Below are positions 15,227-21,073 of a DNA stretch of 21,073 bases, one piece after another. The notes beneath the pieces were generated by a model. That model worked only from the letters and a program-made list of their open reading frames with translations, did not search any database and was not told where the DNA came from. How positions within the stretch are numbered: the first letter of the stretch is position 1; the number at the start of each line of letters is the position of its first letter. The translations under genes were made by a program, and so were the position numbers. The stretch comes from JBQCEE01 sp051960575. Lineage in GTDB: Bacteria > Actinomycetota > Actinomycetes > Mycobacteriales > Jatrophihabitantaceae. Where the stretch lies: contig NZ_JBQCEE010000231.1 in assembly GCF_051960575.1 (NCBI RefSeq), positions 1-21,073 on the forward strand, written 5' to 3'.

Positions 15227-17446
15227 TCAGGCCGGGGCGGCGACCTCGTCACCCACGACCGGCGCGGGCACGTCGACCCGTTCGATGCGCACCGGCACCC
15301 CGTTGAGATGGGTCATGCCCGAGAGTCGCTCGAGGGTCTCGGGCGCGCCGGGCGTGATCGCGTTGACGTTCGCGCCGCCGGCCGCGTTGGCGACGGTCCA
15401 GCCGCCGCCCTCGTGACCCCAGCCGTGCGGCACCGAGACCACGCCGGGCGCGAGGTCGTCGGTCAGCTCGGCCGGCAGCTCGATCGCGCCGGTCGCCGAG
15501 ACGACGCGCACGACGTCACCGTCGGCGATGCCGGCCGCGTCCGCGTCCGCACGGTTGAGCTGCGCGCGCTGGCGCCTGGTGGCGTCGCGGTGCTTGGGCG
15601 TGTTGTGCATCCACGAGTTGTGCGAGCGCACCTCACGGCGTCCGATCATGAGCAGCCCGTCGTCGGGCGGCGGGGACGCGAGCAGGTCGGCGAGTTCGGC
15701 GGTGATGCGCGGGTCGTCGAGATGCACCCGCTTGTCGCGGTGCGTGAGCCGCCTGCGCAGCACGCCGGTCTCGACCGTGTCGGCGAGCACGACCCCGTGC
15801 GGCTTCGCGCGCAGCGCGGCCAGTGACAGCCCGCCGCGGCGCAGCCCGAACCGGTCGCCGTCGCGGCCGGCCCGCAACAGGGCGTCGATCGCGCGCTGCG
15901 GGGTGACCCGCCGGGCCAGCGGCGCGGCGGCCCGGGTGAGCGCACGGCCGAGCAGCCCGTCACCGGCGAGGAACCGCGCCGCCCCGGACAGCGGCGCGAA
16001 CCCGAGCTCGCGGGCCAGCGCCTCGATGATTTGCCAGTCCGGCCTGGCCTCGCCGCGCGGCGGCACGACGGCCTCGGTCCACTGGACGAAGGGCGTCAGC
16101 TGGATCTCCTGCAGCGGCAGCGGCAGGTCGTCGCGCTCGTAGAACGTGGCCGCGGGCAGCAGGTAGTCGGCGTGCTTGTGCGTCTCGTTGACGTAGAGGT
16201 CGATGCCGACCTGCAGCTCGAGGTGCGGCAGGGCGGCCTCGAGCTCGCGCGACCCGGGCACCGACAGCACCGGGTTGCCGGCCGAGACGATGAGCGCCCG
16301 CAGCTGCCCCGGGCCCGGGGTCGTGATCTCGGGCGCCATGAGCGGCGCGGGCAGCTGGCCGATCACCTCGGGCAGGCCGCCGACGCGCGAGCGGTAGGTG
16401 TCGTAGGTGGCGATGCCGCCGCGGTGAGCCAGCGCGCTGAAGTCGATCGGCGGGCGAGCGAAGACGCTGCCGCCGGGCCGGTCGAGGTTGCCGGTGACGA
16501 CGTTCAACGCGTCGAGCAGCACGTTCACCAGCGTCGGGCGCGTGCCGAGGCAGGCGCCGGTGCGCCCGTAGGCGGTGGCCGACGGCGCCCCCGCGAAGGC
16601 GCGCGCGAGCTCGACGATCCGCTCGGCCGGCACGCCGCAGCGGGCGGCGGCGGTCTCGGGCGGGCAGGTCAGCGCGAGCGCGCGCAGCCCGTCGATCCCG
16701 CGCGTCTGCCGGGCGATCGCCGCCTCGTCGGTCAGCCCCTCGGCGAAGAGGACGTGCAGCATCCCGAGCAGCAGCCATGCGTCGGCGTCCGGGCGCACCG
16801 CGACGTGCTCGAAGGCGCGCGCGGTCTCGGTGCGCCGCGGGTCGACGACCACGACCCGTCCCCCGCGCTGGACGATGCCGGTGAGCTTCTCGCGCAGGTT
16901 GCCGGCCGCGACGATGCTGCCGCGCGACACCAGCGGGTTGGCGCCGACCATGAGCAGGAAGTCGGTGCGCAGCAGGTCGGGCAGCGGGAAGATCGTCGGG
17001 CTGCCGTAGAGCAGCGCCGAGGCGACGAAGCGGCTCGACGTGTCCTGGGTGTTGGCCGTGTAGAGATGCCGCGAGCCGAGCCCGCGCACGAACGCGGCCG
17101 ACCAGATCGCGTGCGAGTGGCTGAACGCGGACGGGTTGCCGGCATACCAGCCGATGGATGCGCCGCCGTGGCGGGCGCGGATGTCGCGCAGCCGCTCGCC
17201 GATCTCGCGCAGCGCGGTCTCCCACGTGATGCGCTCGAACGTGCCGTCGGGGCGGCGGCGCTGGGGGTGCAGCAGCCGGTCGGGGTCGTTCTGCACGTGC
17301 ACGAACTCGATGCCCTTCGGGCACGAGAAGCCGCGGGTCACCGGGTGGTCCTTATCCGGACGCAGCCCGATCAGCTTCCCATCCTCGACGGTGGCAATGA
17401 GCCCGCAGGTCGGCTCGCAGATGCGGCAGTAGGTGGCACGCTCCAT
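15227..17446 (-). CDS. Molybdopterin oxidoreductase (DMSO reductase/FDH type)
   Basis: A 739-residue catalytic subunit of the DMSO-reductase superfamily. The N-terminus has a 4Fe-4S site, CRICEPTCGL plus SCPKG (C7, C10, C14, C42). Then follow ITWETALREIGERL, LLMVGANPLVSRGS, VVVVDPRRTETA, the NVVTGNLDRPGG segment, VNETHKHADYLLPAATFYER and a C-terminal molybdopterin-dinucleotide-binding domain (RSHNSWMHNTP, LNRADADAAGIADGDVVRV, VSVPHGWGH). No Tat signal precedes the cluster, so it is probably cytoplasmic. There is no electron-transfer or membrane subunit next to it. The substrate is unknown. By position, the metal-ligand site reads DTSSRFVAS with Val141 rather than Cys or Sec. ATG 17446 follows a leaderless promoter overlapped by an inverted repeat. 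Confidence 0.93.
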   Translation of the reverse strand: MERATYCRICEPTCGLIATVEDGKLIGLRPDKDHPVTRGFSCPKGIEFVHVQNDPDRLLHPQRRRPDGTFERITWETALREIGERLRDIRARHGGASIGWYAGNPSAFSHSHAIWSAAFVRGLGSRHLYTANTQDTSSRFVASALLYGSPTIFPLPDLLRTDFLLMVGANPLVSRGSIVAAGNLREKLTGIVQRGGRVVVVDPRRTETARAFEHVAVRPDADAWLLLGMLHVLFAEGLTDEAAIARQTRGIDGLRALALTCPPETAAARCGVPAERIVELARAFAGAPSATAYGRTGACLGTRPTLVNVLLDALNVVTGNLDRPGGSVFARPPIDFSALAHRGGIATYDTYRSRVGGLPEVIGQLPAPLMAPEITTPGPGQLRALIVSAGNPVLSVPGSRELEAALPHLELQVGIDLYVNETHKHADYLLPAATFYERDDLPLPLQEIQLTPFVQWTEAVVPPRGEARPDWQIIEALARELGFAPLSGAARFLAGDGLLGRALTRAAAPLARRVTPQRAIDALLRAGRDGDRFGLRRGGLSLAALRAKPHGVVLADTVETGVLRRRLTHRDKRVHLDDPRITAELADLLASPPPDDGLLMIGRREVRSHNSWMHNTPKHRDATRRQRAQLNRADADAAGIADGDVVRVVSATGAIELPAELTDDLAPGVVSVPHGWGHEGGGWTVANAAGGANVNAITPGAPETLERLSGMTHLNGVPVRIERVDVPAPVVGDEVAAPA

Positions 17447-17452
17447 CGGGCG

Positions 17453-17482
17453 AGTCTCCTGCCCTGTTGACAGCCGGTCAAC
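17453..17482 (-). promoter_or_regulatory. Promoter plus inverted-repeat operator of molybdoenzyme
   Basis: On the minus strand the -35 TTGACC (17481-17476) is 17 bases from the -10 GAGACT (17458-17453), which is six bases before ATG 17446. The -35 lies in a perfect inverted repeat GTTGAC-N5-GTCAAC (17466-17482), so a repressor bound there would block polymerase. The site fills most of the 45-bp gap after the PPOX gene. Confidence 0.65.
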
Positions 17483-17491
17483 ACGACGGCG

Positions 17492-17902
17492 TCAGGTGGC
17501 TGCCCAGCCCGACCAGCGGGACACGGCGATCGCCAGCACCGGGCCCAGCGGCCGGTTCCGTGCGTACTCGTCGTAGCGGGCGACCAGGAGCTCGATCGCC
17601 GCCTCGGCCTTGCTCTCCTTCAGCACCCGGGCCCGTCCGTCGGCCCGGGCCCACCACAGCTGCGACCAGTCCTCGGCGTACTCGTCGACGAGCAGCGAGA
17701 CCTCGGGCTGGGTCGCGACGTCGTCGAGCCGCAGCAGCGCCCGGGTCGACTTGGGCTTGTGGTCGACGGCCGAGTAGACGGTGTCACCCTCGACGGCGAA
17801 GACGATCGGGACGACACGCGGCGCCCCGGCACGCACCGTCGCCAGCCGGGCCACCCGCCCGCCCGCGAACCGCTCGCGTGCCTCGTCCCCGGTGAGTCGC
17901 AC
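17492..17902 (-). CDS. PPOX-class F420-dependent enzyme (Rv0121 type)
   Basis: A 136-residue split-barrel flavin/deazaflavin protein. It starts RLTGDEARERFAGGRVARLA, continues with PRVVPIVFAVEGDTVYSAVD and HKPKSTRALLRLDDVATQPE, and ends with WWARADGRARVL and RNRPLGPVLAIAVSRWSGW. This order matches the actinobacterial family of PPOX-class probable F420 enzymes that includes mycobacterial Rv0121. Members bind F420 and reduce unknown substrates as dimers in the cytoplasm. Length is normal for the family. The start is GTG 17902 with a -10 box six bases upstream. Its promoter is back-to-back with that of the LLM-family F420 oxidoreductase, 47 bp away, suggesting linked control of two F420 enzymes. 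Confidence 0.88.
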   Translation of the reverse strand: MRLTGDEARERFAGGRVARLATVRAGAPRVVPIVFAVEGDTVYSAVDHKPKSTRALLRLDDVATQPEVSLLVDEYAEDWSQLWWARADGRARVLKESKAEAAIELLVARYDEYARNRPLGPVLAIAVSRWSGWAAT

Positions 17903-17908
17903 GGCGTC

Positions 17909-17914
17909 AGCCTA
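17909..17914 (-). promoter_or_regulatory. -10 box TAGGCT, leaderless promoter of PPOX gene
   Basis: On the minus strand TAGGCT is followed by six bases (GACGCC) and GTG 17902. Its expected -35 position overlaps the divergent LLM promoter. Confidence 0.6.
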
Positions 17915-17937
17915 GGCGTTCGGCGCCGTCGCCCCGA

Positions 17938-17943
17938 TACGGT
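17938..17943 (+). promoter_or_regulatory. -10 box TACGGT, leaderless promoter of LLM operon
   Basis: TACGGT is followed by six bases (GGGGGC) and ATG 17950. The G run directly before the ATG could be a weak ribosome site, but the -10 spacing argues for a leaderless transcript. Confidence 0.55.
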
Positions 17944-17949
17944 GGGGGC

Positions 17950-18936
17950 ATGCGTTTCGGGATGTTCGTGCCGCAGGGCTGGCGGATGGACCTCGCCGGC
18001 ATCGACCCCGCCGACCACTGGTCGACGATGCACCGCGTCGCCGCCGACGCCGAGGACGGGCCGTGGGAGTCGATCTGGGTCTACGACCACTTCCACACCG
18101 TGCCGGTGCCGACCGAGGACGCGACCCACGAGGCCTGGACGCTGATGGCCGCGCTGGCCGCGTCCACCAGCCGGGTGCGGCTCGGCCAGATGTGCACCTG
18201 CATGGCCTACCGCAATCCCGCGTACCTCGCGAAGGTGGCGGCGACGGTCGACGTGATCAGCGGCGGCCGTGTCGAGATGGGCATCGGCGCCGGCTGGTAC
18301 GAGCACGAGTGGCGGGCCTACGGCTACGGCTTCCCCTCGGCCGGCGAGCGGATCGCGATGCTGGACGAGGGGGTGCAGATCTTCCGGCAGGCCTGGACGC
18401 AGGGCACCGCCACGCTGGCCGGCAAGCACTACCAGGTCGACGGCGCGATCGTCCGGCCGCTGCCGCTGCAGCGCGGCGGCATCCCGCTCTGGGTCGCCGG
18501 CGGCGGCGAGCGCAAGACCCTGCGGATCGCCGCGCAGCACGCGCAGTACACGAACTTCGACGGCACGCCCGAGGTGTTCCGGCGCAAGTCCGAGATCCTC
18601 GCCGAGCACTGCCGCGAGGTGGGCACCGACTTCGACGCGATCACCCGGTCGGCGAACTACAACATCATCATCGCCGAGACCGAGGCCGCCGCGGACGCCA
18701 AGCTCGAGTGGGCGCTGCAGCACTACGAGCGGTACGCACCGGCCGGGCTGGCGCGGGTGACCGAGCAGCTACAGACCGCGCTGAAGGGCACGCCCGAGCA
18801 GATCGCCGAGGTGCTGGGCGAGCACGGGCGCAACGGCGTGGCGTACGCGATCGGCTACTTCGTCGACGCGGCCTACGACCCGAGCGGCTACCGGCTCTTC
18901 GCCGAGCAGGTGATCCCGGCCCTGCAGGCGTCATGA
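17950..18936 (+). CDS. LLM-family F420-dependent oxidoreductase (Rv1855c type)
   Basis: A 328-residue luciferase-like TIM-barrel enzyme. It shows RFGMFVPQG at the N-terminus, WESIWVYDHFHTVP (DHF, typical of the family), RVRLGQMCTCMAYRNPAYLAK (the loop lining the deazaflavin), DVISGGRVEMGIGAGWYEHE and IPLWVAGGGERKTLRIAAQHAQ. This set matches the F420-dependent LLM subfamily that includes mycobacterial Rv1855c. The enzyme would use reduced F420 to act on an unknown substrate in the cytoplasm. The stop overlaps the start of the ABC ATPase gene (ATGA), so it is the first gene of a three-gene operon with an ABC-2 exporter. Whether its product is what the exporter moves is a guess. Confidence 0.92.
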   Translation: MRFGMFVPQGWRMDLAGIDPADHWSTMHRVAADAEDGPWESIWVYDHFHTVPVPTEDATHEAWTLMAALAASTSRVRLGQMCTCMAYRNPAYLAKVAATVDVISGGRVEMGIGAGWYEHEWRAYGYGFPSAGERIAMLDEGVQIFRQAWTQGTATLAGKHYQVDGAIVRPLPLQRGGIPLWVAGGGERKTLRIAAQHAQYTNFDGTPEVFRRKSEILAEHCREVGTDFDAITRSANYNIIIAETEAAADAKLEWALQHYERYAPAGLARVTEQLQTALKGTPEQIAEVLGEHGRNGVAYAIGYFVDAAYDPSGYRLFAEQVIPALQAS

Positions 18937-19868
18937 CGGCCGCCGGGGTCGTGCAGCCGGTGACCGGCGACGACGGTCGCATCGTCGTCGACGGCCTCAC
19001 CAAGGTGTTCCGCGGCGGCGTGCGCGCCGTCGACAGTCTGAGCTTCACCGTCGAGCCCGGCACGGTCACCGGCTTCCTCGGGCCCAACGGCGCCGGGAAG
19101 ACCACGACCCTGCGCATGCTGCTCGGCCTGGTGCGCCCGACCGGCGGCACCGCCACCATCGGCGGTCGCCCGTACGCGCGCATCCCCCATCCGTTGACCG
19201 TCGTCGGGGCGGCACTCGAGTCGTCGAGCTTCCATCCGGCGCGCACCGCCCGCAACCACCTGCGCATCCAGTGCACCGTCGCCGGCATCCCCGACCGACG
19301 GGCCGACGAACTGCTCGGGCAGGTCGGCCTGGCCGACGCCGCGCGGCGCAAGGTGCGCGGCTACAGCCTCGGCATGCGGCAGCGGCTCGCACTCGCCGCC
19401 GCGCTCGTCGGCGACCCGCGGGTACTGATCCTGGACGAGCCGGCCAACGGCCTCGACCCGGACGGCATCCGCTGGCTGCGCGGATTCCTGCGTCACCTCG
19501 CCGACCAGGGACGCACCGTGCTGGTCTCGTCCCACCTGCTGAACGAGGTGCAGGAGTTCGCCGACCGCGTCGTCATCCTCAACCGCGGGCGGCTCGTGCG
19601 CAGCGGGTCGATCGCCGAGCTCAGCGCCGGCCACGACAGCGTCATCGTCCGCACCCCCGACCCGGCCCGGATGGTCGAGGCGCTCCGCACGAGGCTGGGC
19701 GCGCCGCCGCTCGAGCGGTTGCCGGACGGCGCGCTCAGGGTCAGCGGGCGCGAACTGGCCGACGTCGGCCACGCGGCCTTCGCCGCCGGCGTCGAGCTGC
19801 ACGAGCTGTCGGCGCAGCGCTTCGACCTCGAGGACCTCTTCGTCTCCCTCACGGCAGGTGAGCGATGA
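18933..19868 (+). CDS. ABC transporter ATP-binding protein
   Basis: A 311-residue ABC ATPase. Walker A is GPNGAGKTT (50-58). The signature is YSLGMRQR (144-151), with LSGGQ replaced by SLGMRQ as usual in ABC-2 drug/antibiotic exporters. Walker B is VLILDEPANGLDP (about 164-176), and the H-loop is in VLVSSHLL. The C-terminal 90 residues form the regulatory extension of this subfamily. It would power export through the permease encoded next. ATG 18933 overlaps the stop of the LLM oxidoreductase, and its own stop overlaps the permease start (both ATGA). A much longer open frame in the same phase extends upstream within the LLM gene and is not real. Confidence 0.95.
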   Translation: MTAAGVVQPVTGDDGRIVVDGLTKVFRGGVRAVDSLSFTVEPGTVTGFLGPNGAGKTTTLRMLLGLVRPTGGTATIGGRPYARIPHPLTVVGAALESSSFHPARTARNHLRIQCTVAGIPDRRADELLGQVGLADAARRKVRGYSLGMRQRLALAAALVGDPRVLILDEPANGLDPDGIRWLRGFLRHLADQGRTVLVSSHLLNEVQEFADRVVILNRGRLVRSGSIAELSAGHDSVIVRTPDPARMVEALRTRLGAPPLERLPDGALRVSGRELADVGHAAFAAGVELHELSAQRFDLEDLFVSLTAGER

Positions 19869-20623
19869 TCCGCCTCGTCCGGGCCGAATTCCTGAAGTTC
19901 CGAAGCACCCAGGTGTGGTTCTGGCTGCTGCTCGCGGCGCTCGGCGTCGCCGCCCTCGGCGTGATCGGCTCGCTCGCGCCGAGCAACTCCGACATCCGCA
20001 CCCCGGACGACGTCGCCCAGATGTTCGCCATCTCCGGCTTCGCCTACATCGTCGTCTTCGTCCTCGGCGTCCTCGGCGTCACGACCGAGTTCCGCTACCA
20101 GACGATCACGCAGACCGTGCTGGCCACGCCGTCGCGGTGGGCGATCGTCACGGCCAAGCTCATCACCTACGCGGTGCTCGGCGCCCTGTACGCGATCGCC
20201 TGCCTGCTGGTGCAGCTCGCCATCGCGCTGCCGTGGCTCTCGGCGAAGGGGGTCGACTGGACGCTCACCGGCCACCACGTGCCACGCACCCTGCTGAGCG
20301 TCTTCGCCGTCGTCGCACTGTTCGGCATCGTCGGCCTCGGCATCGGCGCGCTGCTGCGCAACCAGATCGTGGCCGTCTCGGTCGGCGTCGTCTTCTTCCT
20401 CGTGCTCGAGAACCTCATCGTCGCGATCCCGGGCGTCAAGCACATCTACCCGTACCTGCCCGGCGGCGCGGCGCGGGCACTGCTGATCATCAAGGCGTCC
20501 GACCGGCACATCAACGGCATCACACTGTTCGGCCCGCTCGGCGGCGTGATCGTGCTGCTGCTCTGGGCCTTCGTCCCGGCCCTGCTCGGCGCCCGCCTGA
20601 CCCTGACCCGCGACATCACCTGA
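19865..20623 (+). CDS. ABC-2 type transporter permease
   Basis: A 252-residue membrane protein with about six hydrophobic helices. It starts MIRLVRAEFLKFRSTQVWFW, the characteristic 'RAE..K.R(S/T)' opening of ABC-2 permeases in actinobacteria. A VTTEFRYQTITQTVLATPSR segment follows helix 2, matching the conserved cytoplasmic loop that contacts the ATPase. A late KHIYPYLPGGAARALL loop precedes the last helix. It forms the channel for the ATPase encoded immediately upstream (ATGA overlap at 19865). The pair resembles small drug, peptide or lipid exporters; the substrate is unknown. A hairpin begins 7 bp after the stop. Confidence 0.92.
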   Translation: MIRLVRAEFLKFRSTQVWFWLLLAALGVAALGVIGSLAPSNSDIRTPDDVAQMFAISGFAYIVVFVLGVLGVTTEFRYQTITQTVLATPSRWAIVTAKLITYAVLGALYAIACLLVQLAIALPWLSAKGVDWTLTGHHVPRTLLSVFAVVALFGIVGLGIGALLRNQIVAVSVGVVFFLVLENLIVAIPGVKHIYPYLPGGAARALLIIKASDRHINGITLFGPLGGVIVLLLWAFVPALLGARLTLTRDIT

Positions 20624-20629
20624 CCAGAC

Positions 20630-20649
20630 GCAGGTGGCTGCCCGCCTGC
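20630..20649 (+). terminator. Hairpin after the ABC permease
   Basis: GCAGGTGG-CTGC-CCGCCTGC forms an 8-bp stem (one T-G pair) with a 4-base loop, 7 bp after the permease stop. There is no T-run, as is common in high-GC actinobacteria. Confidence 0.5.
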
Positions 20650-20680
20650 TGTGGCACCAGGTGCTGTGCGGGCGGGGTGC

Positions 20681-20748
20681 GTGTGGCGACGCTGCGGGGT
20701 CCCGCGCGGCGCGTCACCCCGCAGGGTTGCCACACAGCGTCGCCACAC
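20681..20748. repeat. Nested inverted repeat with 13-bp duplication
   Basis: GTGTGGCGACGCTG (20681-20694) is perfectly complementary to 20735-20748. Inside it, CTGCGGGGT (20692-20700) pairs with ACCCCGCAG (20716-20724). The right arm carries an extra ~13-bp diverged copy (GTGTGGCAACCCT on the minus strand), so the structure is a long hairpin with a bulge. It could terminate transcription or be a repeat-family member; the 12-mer GTGTGGCGACGC recurs at 20898. Confidence 0.8.
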
Positions 20749-20804
20749 ACCGCCGCCACCGGGCCGGCCGCGCACTCGAGGCACGACCGACCCGCAACAC
20801 GCGC

Positions 20805-20858
20805 TGATCAACAGACGCGCTCGACCAGATTCGACAGCGCAAAGCTGTTGATCAACAG
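20805..20858. repeat. 14-bp palindrome and upstream partial copy
   Basis: CTGTTGATCAACAG (20845-20858) is a perfect palindrome. TGATCAACAG (20805-20814) repeats ten of its bases 40 bp upstream on the same strand and also pairs with its left side. The layout resembles a dimeric repressor operator with a second weaker site. No gene is visible beside it. Confidence 0.75.
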
Positions 20859-20884
20859 GTTCGGCGACCTCGGTAGCCCGGGAG

Positions 20885-20956
20885 GCGGCGGGGACGCGTG
20901 TGGCGACGCGGGTGGTGACGCGGCGGGCACGCGGGTGGCGACGCGGCGGGGACGCG
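20885..20956 (+). repeat. 11-12 bp degenerate tandem repeats
   Basis: About six units ending in (G/C)ACGC follow one another: GGCGGGGACGC, GTGTGGCGACGC, GGGTGGTGACGC, GGCGGGCACGC, GGGTGGCGACGC and GGCGGGGACGC. They run straight into the poly-G tract. Confidence 0.8.
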
Positions 20957-20959
20957 TGT

Positions 20960-21068
20960 GGGGGGGGGGGGGGGGGGGGGGAGCGGGGGACGGCACCCCC
21001 CCCGACCACCCCCCCCCCGACCCCCCCCCCCCCCACACCAACCACCCCCCCACCACCCCCCCCCCGCC
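20960..21068. repeat. Terminal poly-G / poly-C low-complexity tract
   Basis: A run of 22 G (20960-20981) is followed by G-rich and then C-rich sequence, including a 14-C run (21021-21034). GTGT before the G run and ACAC after the C run make the block partly self-complementary. This is more likely an assembly or sequencing artefact at a contig end than biology. Confidence 0.8.
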
Positions 21069-21073
21069 GCCAC

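Larger units (their letters stand above)
20624..21073. other. Non-coding right end with nested repeats
   Basis: No convincing gene lies in these 450 bases. Open frames here are Gly, Pro or Arg runs from G/C-rich sequence. The stretch holds the permease hairpin, a nested inverted repeat, a 14-bp palindrome with a partial copy, a tandem array of 11-12 bp and terminal poly-G/poly-C. It probably runs to the end of a contig. Confidence 0.7.

Noticed and set aside
16031..17470. 479-codon plus-strand frame opposite the molybdoenzyme
   Set aside because: It has low-complexity composition with no motif, while the opposite strand has a complete, recognisable enzyme.
18063..18932. Long in-frame upstream extension of the ABC ATPase through the LLM gene
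   Set aside because: The sequence is Arg/Ala noise in a shifted frame. The ATPase starts at the ATGA overlap.
20446..21073. Minus-strand open frames at the right edge as Gly-rich or Pro-rich proteins
   Set aside because: They are translations of poly-G/poly-C and repeat DNA and have no start signals or domains.

Overview
The window reads as a very GC-rich actinobacterial chromosome fragment. Pointers are GTG starts, a DUF222/HNH (13E12-type) protein, a SigE-family ECF sigma factor, two F420-type oxidoreductases (PPOX and LLM families), a DUF6458 small membrane protein and many genes that look leaderless. A Jatrophihabitans/Frankia-like or related lineage would fit, but the sequence alone does not settle the genus. 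I see no rRNA, tRNA, CRISPR array, integrase or transposase. The last ~120 bases collapse into homopolymer G and C and look like a contig end.

Layout. 1-2082: the tail of a nitroreductase-like gene (+) converges with a membrane Ser/Thr kinase (-), which lies downstream of a DUF6458 gene. 2182-6004: three co-directional genes, each with its own apparent leaderless promoter: a glycerophosphodiester phosphodiesterase, a PAP2-family membrane protein and a GlgX glycogen debranching enzyme. 6106-6234: an array of eight ~16-bp G-rich tandem repeats runs into the stop codon of the convergent DUF222/HNH gene (6233-7870). 8069-9098: a Thr-rich lipoprotein, then a small EVE/PUA-like gene cut by an in-frame TAG where its family appears to have Trp. 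9115-11012 (-): a SigE-family sigma factor coupled to a membrane-anchored beta-propeller protein, likely its signalling partner. 11104-13493 (+): an acyl-CoA synthetase coupled to a metallo-beta-lactamase-fold hydrolase. 13501-15205: a LigB/DODA-type dioxygenase (-) diverges from an acetoacetate-decarboxylase-like protein (+), with an operator-like inverted repeat between them. 15227-17902 (-): a PPOX-type F420 enzyme, then a molybdopterin oxidoreductase whose -35 box is covered by a perfect inverted repeat. 17950-20623 (+): an LLM-family F420 oxidoreductase, an ABC ATPase and an ABC-2 permease joined by two ATGA overlaps. 20624-21073: non-coding inverted and direct repeats, a 14-bp palindrome and terminal poly-G/poly-C.

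Working together. Three ATGA-coupled units stand out: sigma/propeller, acyl-CoA ligase/MBL hydrolase, and LLM oxidoreductase/ABC exporter. The block at about 11-20.6 kb is rich in redox and acyl or aromatic metabolism enzymes, but no single pathway can be named. The most notable observations are the amber codon in the EVE-like gene, the recurrent -10/6-nt/start-codon layout, the operator-like repeat on the molybdoenzyme promoter, the back-to-back F420-enzyme promoters and the repeat arrays. I did not find a clearly new multi-gene system.
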